The notes beneath the pieces are model-generated. The model was not told the origin of the DNA. It worked only from the letters and a program-made list of their open reading frames with translations, and searched no databases. This document shows, piece by piece, positions 9,781 through 19,053 of a DNA stretch of 64,000 nucleotides. Numbering within the stretch: the stretch's first letter is position 1; each line of letters opens with the position of its first letter. The stretch comes from Tolypocladium sp. Sup5 PDA-1. Lineage: Eukaryota; Ascomycota; Sordariomycetes; Hypocreales; Ophiocordycipitaceae. The translations under genes and the position numbers were made by a program. The stretch spans positions 496,001 through 560,000 of the forward strand of contig JPHH03000008.1 in assembly GCA_000750105.3 (NCBI GenBank), written 5' to 3'.

Positions 9781-11821
9781 ATGGCAGTCCAAACCACCGT
9801 CGCCAAGGTGTCCTCCGTCGCCTTGAGGATATCTGCCATTGTCTTCTTCAGACTCGTGCGCAGCTCCCTTCTTATTGTTTTAGATCTCCAAGTTACTAAT
9901 ACGCTCGCCAGTTCCCCGTAAGCCGCTATGCACCCGCCGTGTCCTCATAAGCCCTCGTCTAACAGTCCCAGGCGCATTTCCCTTCGATTACCTTCGCCCT
10001 CTTCGCGATATACATCCCAGCATTCCTGGCCAGCTACTTGACCGAGCCTGCACTCGAAGTCATCGACGATGAGATCGATGTCGCCGTCACAGAAACCACG
10101 GTTTCATCGGAGACGCCTTTGTTGACGGATGCCGGGGTCGCCATCGAGCAACAGCCAAAAGTCGTCGCCGAGGAAATCAATGTCGAGGAGACGATTTTGC
10201 TTGAGGAAAGGCCGGTGGAACCGTGGAAGATACTCCTCTTCGGCGCGCCCAGCGCCAGACGCCCGAAGCTTTCCGCCGTGACATTCCTCATTAACCTGCT
10301 CCTTGTGGGGCTGACTGGCGATGCTCTGTATCGAGCGCGATGGTACTATCCGTCTGAAGACTTGTCATTCGTCCGTCTTGGATACGTCTCTCCCACGGAC
10401 GCCAAGTTCTTGATCCGAGAGCCCGACCAATCCAAGATGCCAGTGACCCTCGAAGTCCGCATCAAGGACCCCCAGGCGCCTTTTGATAATCCTCTGTGGC
10501 AGACTGCAGGTGGAACGAGATGGACTGCCAATGATACAGACTTTACCGCCTCGGTTCTGGCTCCTCTTAGACACTCTGAGCAGCGATGGTACGAATGGAG
10601 AACCTCGAACAACCATACGGGAGAGTTCCTCGCTCCGCCAAAGCCAGGCGTCATGCCCAAGTACAACGACGGAAAGTTCACCTTTCTCTCCACTTCGTGT
10701 ATTCTGCCTCGCTTCCCATACAACCCAGCGGATCATGCGCTGGCCATCCCTGGTCTGCGCCATTTGGCGAACAAGCTGCCGGATCTCGGGGCTCAGTTCA
10801 TGCTATTCCTGGGAGACTTCATCTACGTCGACGTCCCGGAGCGGTTTGGCAAGTCGGTTGAGGAGTATCGGATGCAGTATCGCCAGGTCTACGCCTCGCC
10901 TGACTGGGCCCCTGTTGGCCAAAACCTGAGCTGGATCCATGTCCTGGACGACCACGAAATTTCCAACGATTGGTCTTCCAATACCACCGGCGTGTACAAG
11001 GCAGCTGTGGATCCTTGGCATATCTATCAGGCCGATATCAACCCTCCCAGGGCTCGGGTCGCCGGCAGCAGGAGTCAACAGCGTGCTGGAGCGACCTGGT
11101 TCGAGTTTGTCCAAGGCCCTGCCAGCTTCTTCATGATGGACACGCGCAGTTACCGCTCGAGCAACAACGAGCCGTTTGAGCAGTCGGAGAAGACGATGCT
11201 GGGCAAGGATCAGCTAGCGGATTTCCTTGCCTGGCTGGCACGGCCCGAGCCCAAGGGAGTTAAGTGGAAGTTTGTCGCTTCCTCCGTGCCCTTTACAAAG
11301 AACTGGCCAGTCAACGTCAAGGACACTTGGGGCGGCTTCCTAGTGGAACGGAGGAAGATCCTCGAGGCCATGTGGGATGCCGGCGCGCGAGGCACGACGG
11401 TCGTTGTTCTTTCTGGCGACCGACACGAGTTTGCCGCCACAAAATTTCCACCACCGCCCGAGTCTCGATGGCCGGAGTCTGCTACTGCTTTCGAGTTCTC
11501 GACGAGCCCTCTGAACCAGTTTGCATCTCCCTTCCCCACGTACAAGCAAACCGATGACGAGGACGTCAAGTTACAGTAAGCATGATGTGTATCCTTCTCA
11601 CTCAAACACAAAATACTAACACGAGATCTTTCAGCTACATTCCTTCCGGCTCATCAAAGTTTGGCTCCTTTACCATTGAGAACATCGCGGGAGAAAGCAC
11701 TTTGCAATACTACCTCTACATCGATGGCAAGGAGAAGTGGAGCACACTGCTCGTGGAGCCTCCAGTTGCCGAAGGCTTCAGCTCGGGCGGATCCTTCTGG
11801 GAGAGAATCGGGTTTGCTTGA
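9781..11821 (+). CDS. PhoD-like metallophosphatase with N-terminal membrane helices
   Basis: Preferred exons are 9781-9855, 9912-9917, 9972-11575 and 11635-11821, giving 623 residues. The second exon is a 6-nt microexon encoding Phe-Pro. Its flanking introns (56 and 54 nt) both have good splice sites, and the first has a TTACTAAT branch. Skipping it (one 116-nt intron) also stays in frame and gives 621 residues. The N-terminus carries a hydrophobic helix (ITFALFAIYIPAFLASYL), an acidic loop and a second helix (SAVTFLINLLLVGLTGDALY). The PhoD-type phosphatase domain follows, with FLSTSCILPRFPY, the metal-binding FLGDFIYVD, VLDDHEISNDW and LSGDRHEF motifs. PhoD enzymes are Ca/Fe-dependent phosphomono- or diesterases; the membrane anchor suggests an ER or vacuolar location. 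The natural substrate is unknown. Confidence 0.88.
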
Positions 11822-12680
11822 AAAGGAGCCGCGCTACGCGGTGGCCGTCAGTATGTACAAGGCGTAATGATTTGGTTGCCCAACTCGTGTTTGATACCCA
11901 TTGGGCTGGACAGTTCCTGTCAGCTAAGCATATATTTTAATCGCTATCGGCGGCAGGCACATGTTGTTTAGTTTATGAAGATACTTGGGGTTCGGCCGTC
12001 ACAGCGCCGTTGCACTCGCATGGCAGTGTGGCTATGCAGCGGCCGCCACGAACAGCCCAATATACCTACTGATGCAAATTATATTGCGCCTCATCACAGC
12101 ATGTCCTGAACACTCCAATCCCTTCTGGCCTGCGAAGGCTCTAACCTTCTATTCGCCGGGTATTACTTGCCCTGTTCCTTGCTCTTCATTGCTACCCTTG
12201 CTGTTGCTTGCTGTTAGTCGTTACTTGCTCTTCCTTACGTTACTTGGAGCTACGTTGAGATTATATAAAGGCCAACGTATTGCAGAGTCGCTCTTTGTAG
12301 ATAAGAGAGCTACCTCTGTATGTCATTCAAGTGCCTCTCAGAACGTGATGTCTTGTTGGCTATAACCCGTACAAGGTAATCTATAAAGTTGGAGCCTTCG
12401 CACACCACCAGAGATAGGGAGACTTCACGAGACTCGATTGCGCCTTCCGCTGTGCGCGACCCGCCGCGTCAGCAAGTACGGGGATTGGGTTGATGAAAGA
12501 AAGGAAGTCGTGACACTCAGGAGCTCAATCGACACATGTATAAGAGCGACGGGTCTGACCACGTTCAACTTCTCTCTTGTGTCCGTACAATGGACAAGAA
12601 TCTCAAGCACCTTAATTCCACCTTCTGAAATATACAAACAAGACAGAAGCAAAGACGCGTAGCCCCCTCTGGCCTCGACC
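11822..12680. other. AT-richer intergenic stretch
   Basis: No coding frame or intact repeat was recognised. It is richer in AT than the flanking genes, with pyrimidine-rich segments around 12170-12240. It could contain decayed mobile DNA, but nothing diagnostic is visible. Confidence 0.4.
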
Positions 12681-14047
12681 ATGGCGCCCTTGAAACGACC
12701 CAACTTTCTCGTCATCGTCGCCGACGATCTCGGCTTCTCGGACATCGCCTCTTTCGGTGGTGAAATCAACACGCCAAATCTCGACAAGCTGGCCAAGAAT
12801 AGCCTCCGCTTCACAGACTTTCACGCCGCGGCGGCTTGCTCGCCATCCCGCGCCATGATCATGACCGGCACCGACCGCGACATCGCCGGCCTGGGAAACC
12901 TCATCGAATGGACCAATATGTCCGGCCAAAACGACCCCAACGGCAACAGGTCCACGAACGTCCAACGGGGCATGCCTGGTACGAGGGCTACCTCAATGAG
13001 CGAGTCGTTGCCCTGCCCGAGTTTCTCTGTGACGACGGGTACCTGACGCTGCTTTCGGGCAAATGGCACCTAGGCTTAACCCCCGAGAGGGGCCTCAAGG
13101 CGCGTGGCTTCGAGCGCAGCTTTGCGCACTTGCCGGCGTGTAGCAACCACTATGGCTACGAGCCGCAGCTGGGGTCGGCCGCGAAGACGCCTGACTTTCT
13201 GAACATGAGCGTCATTGCCTTGCACGGCGAAGACGGGGAGTACACGGGGCTTCCTGAGGGATGGTACTCGTCCGACGGCTACGGAAACAAAATGCTACAG
13301 TATCTCAAGGACCGCAAGGACAGCAGTGATGGGCGGCCTTTCTTCGCCTACCTCCCCTTTACTGCTCCCCACTGGCCGCTGCAGGCTCCTCAGTAGTACA
13401 TCCGCAAATACCGTGGAATGTACGACGGCGGGCCCGATGAGCTTCGCCTGAAGCGACTTCAACGGCTCAAGGACCTGGGCATGGTTCCTCAGGATGTCGA
13501 AGCGCAGCCGGTCGTCGCAGACGAGGTCAAGGAGTGGGACGAGATGAGCGAAGAGCAAAGGGTCAACTCATGCCGAGCCATGGAGGTGTGTTCTGCCATG
13601 GTGGAAAGCATCGACGTCAACGTGGGCAAGGTTGTGGAATCTCTCGAGGAGACTGGCGAGCTGGACAACACGTTTGTGTGCTTTCTCTCGAACAGCGGCG
13701 CCGAGGGCGCTGCGTATGAGGCTTACCCCATCCTTCAGGGGTCAATGATTCAGCACCTCAAGAAGTACTACGGCAACAGCCTCGACAACCTCGGCAATGG
13801 CAATTCGTTCAACTGGTACGGGCCACGCTGGGATCAGGCGGCGACTGCGCCAAGCAGGCTGTACAAGGCCTGCACCACTGAGGGCGGTGTTCGAGTTCCT
13901 TTCCTGATTAAGCCCCCGTCGTCGTTCTTCGATTCGAAGAGTGAGCGGCACAGCATCACGCACCAGTTCTCGACGGTCATGGATCTCGCACCGACCATCC
14001 TCGAGATGGAGGAACAGATGGAGGATAATGCGTGGATCGAATTTTAA
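12681..14047 (+). pseudogene. Broken arylsulfatase gene
   Basis: The frame from 12681 encodes the N-terminus of an alkaline-phosphatase-superfamily arylsulfatase: NFLVIVADDLGFSD (metal site) and ACSPSRAMIMTGTD, whose C-x-P-x-R is the formylglycine site. At about 12980 the homology shifts to another frame (WYEGYLNERV, LSGKWHLGLTPERG, PFFAYLPFTAPHWPLQAP). A TAG at 13396-13398 interrupts that frame, which continues without loss of homology (YIRKYRGMYDGGPDELR) to a stop at 14047. Family members are usually about 550 residues; here about 455 codons remain and the usual C-terminal part is absent. No splice sites explain the frame change or the stop. One frameshift, one nonsense codon and a missing end make a pseudogene the best call; a sequencing error could account for one lesion but hardly all three. 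Confidence 0.85.
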
Positions 14048-14507
14048 TACTGGAAGGATGGTGCGCGAGATGATTCGGCCAAGTTTACCAAGCAGACTCC
14101 GAGGTTTGAGAGGACGATCTAGGCCGTCTGATTCGAGTTCGTACAATCGATTGAGTGTAGTTTCCTAGGCCCAGCTTTACTGACAGAATGAACACAAGAG
14201 TTTCGACATACTGACACCCCATATGCCTTTTCCGAGGGCCTATAGCTCGCCGCCCATTGTGATTCGACTCACTATCCGTTGTCCATTGTCGCTCCGAGCC
14301 AATTCAAGGGTTAGGGTTGCAGGCTGCCCGTCACTGGTCAGGATGGAGGTCGAGGGACAGGTCCACCACAGAGACGGCCCCACACCGCCTTGGCCAGGCC
14401 CCTCTATCCAGAAAAATTGCCTGGCAGAATCCCAAACTTTCTTCTACAGCTTCATCGCAAACGTCCACCTCCAGACTCACTGTTCCAACATAACCCCAAC
14501 CGACACA
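14048..14507. other. Intergenic region upstream of rrp15
   Basis: Contains decayed sequence after the arylsulfatase relic and the promoter of rrp15, including a telobox-like element. The upstream in-frame Met at 14223 lies in this region but is not a likely start. Confidence 0.5.
14308..14318 (+). promoter_or_regulatory. Telobox-like element (GGGTTAGGGTT)
   Basis: GGGTTAGGGTT lies about 190 bp upstream of the rrp15 start codon. TTAGGG motifs are bound by Tbf1-type factors, and telobox motifs are enriched in promoters of ribosome-biogenesis genes in several eukaryotes. The match to the downstream gene's function supports a regulatory role, but a single occurrence could be chance. Confidence 0.5.
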
Positions 14508-15419
14508 ATGGCTGGACACGCAAACAAGAAACGCCCAATTGATGGCAGGTTACAGCGCCCAACAAAGAAGCAAAGGCGGATGCACCAATACCACAGCGAA
14601 TCCGAGAACGAAGAAGACAAGGGCTTCGACGCAGTTAATCTGCTGGACTCGGACGACGACATCCACAATGCCAAGGTCGATGATGTCGCCGGTGCCGAGG
14701 ATGACGATGCATCCAGCTCTGAGGAGGAGCAGCCCAAATTGAAGAAGGCCATGAAGATGGAGACGAAAGCGAATAGCGCAGAGGCACCAGCAGCTCCAGA
14801 AGCAGACTCTGACAACGACGATGAAGAAGATGACGAGGACGAGGACGAGGACGAGGATCTCGACGAATATGATCTGGACTCAGATTCAGCCGGAGGCAAG
14901 CAAAAGTCAAAAAGAAACGACCCCAGCGCGTTCGCAACCTCTCTTTCCAAGATCTTGTCCACCAAACTCTCAACATCAAAACGATCCGACCCTGTTTTGG
15001 CCCGAAGCGCCGCAGCGCACGAAGCTTCCAAGGCAGCCGTGGACAGTGCCCTGGAATCCAAGGCTAAGCGACAGCTCAAGGAGCAGAAGAGGAGAGCGCT
15101 GGAGAAGGGTCGTGTCAAGGACATTTTGGTCGCGGCCAACGACGAGACCACCGGAGAGCCCGAGGTGTCCACAGCCGAGATCCTGGCCACAGAAAAGGCG
15201 CTGCGAAAGGTGGCGCAAAGGGGTGTCGTCAAGCTGTTCAATGCGGTGAGAGCGGCGCAAGTCACGGCGACGGAAGCTGAGAGGAATGCAAAGAAGGACG
15301 GTGTCATCGGCATGAACCGTCGGGAGGAAAAGGTCAACGAGCTCAGTAAAAAGGGATTCCTCGAGCTCATCGCCTCTGGAGGAGGTGGCTTGAAGAAGGG
15401 CGCGCTGGAGGAGGCTTGA
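14508..15419 (+). CDS. rrp15: Ribosomal RNA-processing protein Rrp15
   Basis: Single exon, 303 residues from MAGHANKKRP. Rrp15 is a nucleolar pre-60S factor needed for processing of 27S rRNA to 25S and 5.8S. The N-terminal 130 residues are acidic and low-complexity (long Asp/Glu runs near 14820-14880). The C-terminal half holds the conserved Rrp15 domain: SKILSTKLSTSKRSDPVLAR, KAKRQLKEQKRRALEKGRV, RKVAQRGVVKLFNAVRAAQ and a terminal KGFLELIASGGG. The start was chosen at 14508 because the longer frame from 14223 runs through non-conserved promoter sequence, including the telobox-like site. Confidence 0.92.
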   Translation: MAGHANKKRPIDGRLQRPTKKQRRMHQYHSESENEEDKGFDAVNLLDSDDDIHNAKVDDVAGAEDDDASSSEEEQPKLKKAMKMETKANSAEAPAAPEADSDNDDEEDDEDEDEDEDLDEYDLDSDSAGGKQKSKRNDPSAFATSLSKILSTKLSTSKRSDPVLARSAAAHEASKAAVDSALESKAKRQLKEQKRRALEKGRVKDILVAANDETTGEPEVSTAEILATEKALRKVAQRGVVKLFNAVRAAQVTATEAERNAKKDGVIGMNRREEKVNELSKKGFLELIASGGGGLKKGALEEA

Positions 15420-15654
15420 GCGAGATGGTCGGACCTTTTTATATATGAGGAGTGAGATGAGCTATCATTCAAGGTCTCATCGCCCGGAAATGCAGTCAAG
15501 ATACCCCCAAAAACGCTCCCTCCGGAACCTCCCGGTGACCTGTAGACTTTTTCCGCCTATTCTATGCGCACATACTACTGTACAAGTTTTAGATTGTTGA
15601 ACATGGCGCCTCGCGAGTCCGAGACGCAAACCTCCCACGAGTCTCCCCGCCAGG

Positions 15655-16295
15655 TCATTGGAAGTCGCTCGCTTGCAAATTCCTCGTCATCGAGGGCAGC
15701 TTGACGACTAGGCCGTCGAGCTCCTTGGTCATCTTCACCTGGCACCCGAGTCGGCTCGTCTCGGTCAGCCCAAACGCCAGGTCCAGCATGTCGTTCTCGT
15801 CGTCCTCGGGCTCAGGCATCTTGTCGTAGTGCTCCTCGTCCATGACGATGACATGGCACGTCGAGCAGGCGCACGACCCGCCGCATGCGCCCTCCATTTC
15901 GAGATCGTTGGCCTGTGCAATGTCCAGCAGGTTGTCGCCCGCGGAGACTGCAAACTTGTGCTCCTGGCCGTCTTTCTCGATGAACGTGACGTAGAGTCTG
16001 CGTCGCCCTGTCAGTGACATGATTCTGTGTATAGAGCCCGTCGCACAACTCACTCTTCGCCAGGCTTTGGCGGCTCGATGTGCCCATGCCGCCTCGGCGG
16101 CGTCGTCGTGAAGCTGCGTTGGGATATCGCTGTCGCCCACGGCGCTACCCGAGGTGTAATTCTTGACCGGCATTGCGCTGCGTATCCTGACGTGCCAAAC
16201 GCCCTTTGGAATTGCATGCGGCCCGGCTGCATCCGCCGGCAAGCCGCGGCCGGCAAGCTGGCCAAGCTGGCCGTGACTGTTCTCGAGGCGGACAT
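15655..16295 (-). CDS. yah1: Mitochondrial adrenodoxin-type [2Fe-2S] ferredoxin Yah1
   Basis: Exons in transcription order are 16295-16054 and 15997-15655, giving 194 residues. The first 75 residues are an Arg/Ser/Ala-rich mitochondrial presequence. The ferredoxin domain starts at LYVTFIEKDG. The cluster ligands are visible as C119-x5-C125-x2-C128 within GACGGSCACSTCH, with the fourth Cys in RLGCQV. Yah1 donates electrons in mitochondrial Fe-S cluster assembly, heme A and ubiquinone synthesis. The intron (16053-15998, 56 nt) has a GTGAGT donor and a CACTGAC branch-like site. It is divergently arranged with ugo1, another mitochondrial gene. Confidence 0.94.
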
Positions 16296-16696
16296 TTGGA
16301 TCTGATAAAGGCTGCTGGTCGTGACTCGGACGAGTAGGGAGGATGGGGAGGACGTTGTCGCAGCGCCGGTTCGGTTCCGTCGCGCCGTCGCAAGGGATAG
16401 AAAACACCACAACAAAGTCAAACAGACCCTATGAAGCAATTGGGCTCTCAGCGCATCGTTGGATTATGTACCGGCTGGGTGGGTGCGGGCTATTACTCGC
16501 ATTTCCGAGCAAGAAAAAGGCTTGGAAATGCAGCTCCGATAAGTGGTTATTCGTCGGGAAATTCATTTGCCGTGGGCCGTCCTAACTCCGACTTCCGACG
16601 AGCTCCCTGGTCTGATGATTTCATTTCGTGACCCAAGCTCCCGATCGAGTCGACAACCATCGCATTCCAGATGCGCGCACATCTGCAGCATCCACC
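16296..16696. promoter_or_regulatory. Shared head-to-head promoter of yah1 and ugo1
   Basis: 401 bp between divergent start codons of two nuclear genes for mitochondrial proteins. No specific element was recognised. Confidence 0.5.
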
Positions 16697-18267
16697 ATGT
16701 CGACGCACAGAGAGGGAGTCAATCCCCTGAGGCCGTACTATATACCGCCAACCATTGGCGAGGCGGTAGAGCCTGTTTCGGCGCCGAGCGCGAACCTGTT
16801 CCCTGGGCGAAATGCGACGACCAGCGCGCGGTACGCGTCCAAGGCGCGCGACGTTCTCGCCGACCTGGACTACAAGGACTACCTGAACGACTCGTCGCCA
16901 TCAATGGTGCAGAGTGCCAAGGAGCTGGTGGACGAGCTGATATGGAAGTACACGTCGGTGTTGATGGCCCAGCCGTTCGAGGTGGCAAAGACGATCCTGC
17001 AGGCCAGGGACCAGGACGAGAGTGCCGCACTGGCGTCGCCTGTGGAATCAGATGCTTCGAGAAAGCAGGCGTCGTCGGCTCAAGCTGGCTTGGCTCTGTA
17101 CGATGTAAGCCTATCCGTCGCGCGCCCTTGTTCCACATTCAGCGTTAACGCATTATCAGGATTCCGATTCAGAAGGAGACGAACCGGCATACTTTACGTC
17201 GAATATCCCCGGCACTCCAACGCCTTCATACGGTAGCAGGAGCCTCAACAGACGCGGCGCGCCATCTCCTGTGCCGTCGCCGAAGAAGCCTGCGATCCCG
17301 GAACATTACCTGAACCTCCGCCGGCCGGACTCTGTTCTTGATGTGATCGGACAGCTCTGGCACAGAGACGGCGCATGGGGCGTATGGAAAGGCTCCAATG
17401 CCACGTTTCTCTATACGGTGCTGCAATCCTTGCTCGAAAACTGGTCGAGAAGCTTCTTTAGCGCCATCTTCAACGTTCCAGACCTTGGTGTCAAGGAGGA
17501 CATTGACCGTCTCATCGACATTGCTTCTCCGTATCCCTGGGTATCGCTCTTTGTTGCGGGGGCTGCGGCGGTAGCGACTGGCGTGCTTCTCTCGCCGCTG
17601 GATCTCGTGCGCACGAGGTAGGGTCTCATCCGCGTCTTCTTATTGCAACAGCCAAGCTAACAGTCCAAGGCTCATCATGACCCCCGCCTCCAAGGGACAG
17701 CGACGAACCCTGGCTTCTCTTCGAGCACTTCCGTCCTATTTGTGCCCTTCCGCGATCGCTCTCCCGACCATATTGAACTCGCTTGTACACCCGCTCCTAA
17801 CACTGTCGACACCGCTCGTCCTTCGAACTCGATTTATGATTGACAGCCAAGTCTCGCCGATGACGTTTTCTGTGGCGAAATTCTTTGCTTCATCAGCCGC
17901 AATTCTTATCAAGCTGCCCATCGAAACCTCATTGCGCCGCGGTCAGATGGCTGTCCTCTCCGGTCAGCAATACATCCGCGCTCTCGGCGGCAAAGATCAG
18001 AACATGGAGACCATCGTCCCCATCGGACGCTACAACGGCGTGTTCGGCACCATGTACCACATTGCTTCCGAAGAGGGGACGCGCGAAATTCCTACAAAGT
18101 CGACAGCAGCGAAGAAGGGCAAGGCAAAGCCCAGGTCTCTTCAGCCAACGCACTGGAAGGGCCAAGGACTCGAAGGTCTGTGGAGAGGGTGGAAGGTCAA
18201 CTGGTGGGGTCTTGTCGGACTCTGGACGGCAAGCGTCGTTGGGACTGGCGGCGAGGGCGAGTTTTAG
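16697..18267 (+). CDS. ugo1: Mitochondrial outer-membrane fusion protein Ugo1
   Basis: Exons are 16697-17104, 17160-17617 and 17670-18267, giving 487 residues. Ugo1 is a divergent, carrier-like outer-membrane protein that links Fzo1 and Mgm1 during mitochondrial fusion. Carrier-like segments are present: LVDELIWKYTSVLMAQPFEV, DGAWGVWKGSNATFLYTVLQ, VSLFVAGAAAVATGVLLSPL with DLVRTR, and KGQGLEGLWRGWKVNWWGLV. The P-F-E-V, P-L-D-L-V-R and P-I-E-T motifs are remnants of the mitochondrial carrier signature. A polar, low-complexity loop (about residues 115-185) is interrupted by intron 1. Both introns are 52-55 nt, with clear AACG/GCTAAC branch regions. Confidence 0.9.
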
Positions 18268-19053
18268 GATGAAGGCTTGTATGCTTAGCTGGGACGGTGC
18301 ATTTGTGCGGCACGGCGTTACGGGTCGGGACCTCTCCCCTACGACTATGATAATGATGGGCGGGCATGATATCCATTTTGGTTTGTCTGGAATAAACAAA
18401 TTCAAGGTTAATGTATATTCTTCTGAATCGGAGCACTGTGGTACACGTTGGTTGTGATGTTTAATCTTGCCTGGAGAATACGCATCTTGGCAGTGGCAGA
18501 ACTACTGTGATTTGTGCCATCTTGAGCGCATGCTGGTGTTGAACAGTCGCTGTCCAGGTACCCTGTGCAACGGTCCTTGCTACCTTTCATCGGACCCAAT
18601 CGCCTTTGGAATTTCCATTGCCGTACCCAAAACGTGGCGGACCGATGAGTTATTTGCAGTAATAGCCCCATTCATGTTACGCCGGGTTTAGCATCTGATT
18701 TATCGACCATGGTGCTACGATGTTAGTGCCGTCGGTGTTGACAACAGCTGTATAGGGTAGGTGTCGGTGGCACTGAAGTTGGCGACGGGCAGTCACGTGT
18801 GTTGCCGCCCTTCACCTCTTTACCCCCAGTTGCGCATCGTGGAGCCTGCTTCCAAACACACCAGCACGTTACTGCCTGCGGATCAACAGTCAATCGCCTG
18901 CACCCTGCCCTTTTGCACAGGTCGGCTCGGCCGTGGTCTCATGCCGCCCGAGGTGCCCGTGTAGAGGCTCGCGCATGCCATCCGCACACGCGCCTCGCCC
19001 ATCCAGCGGCCACTTCGTCGGCGGCTCGCGCTGCGCCAGGCGAGACGCCAAGC
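18268..19053. other. Intergenic region between ugo1 and shg1
   Basis: No gene seen. It holds the ugo1 3' end and the shg1 promoter. Short frames at 18467-18691 and 18761-18964 carry no domain. Confidence 0.5.
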
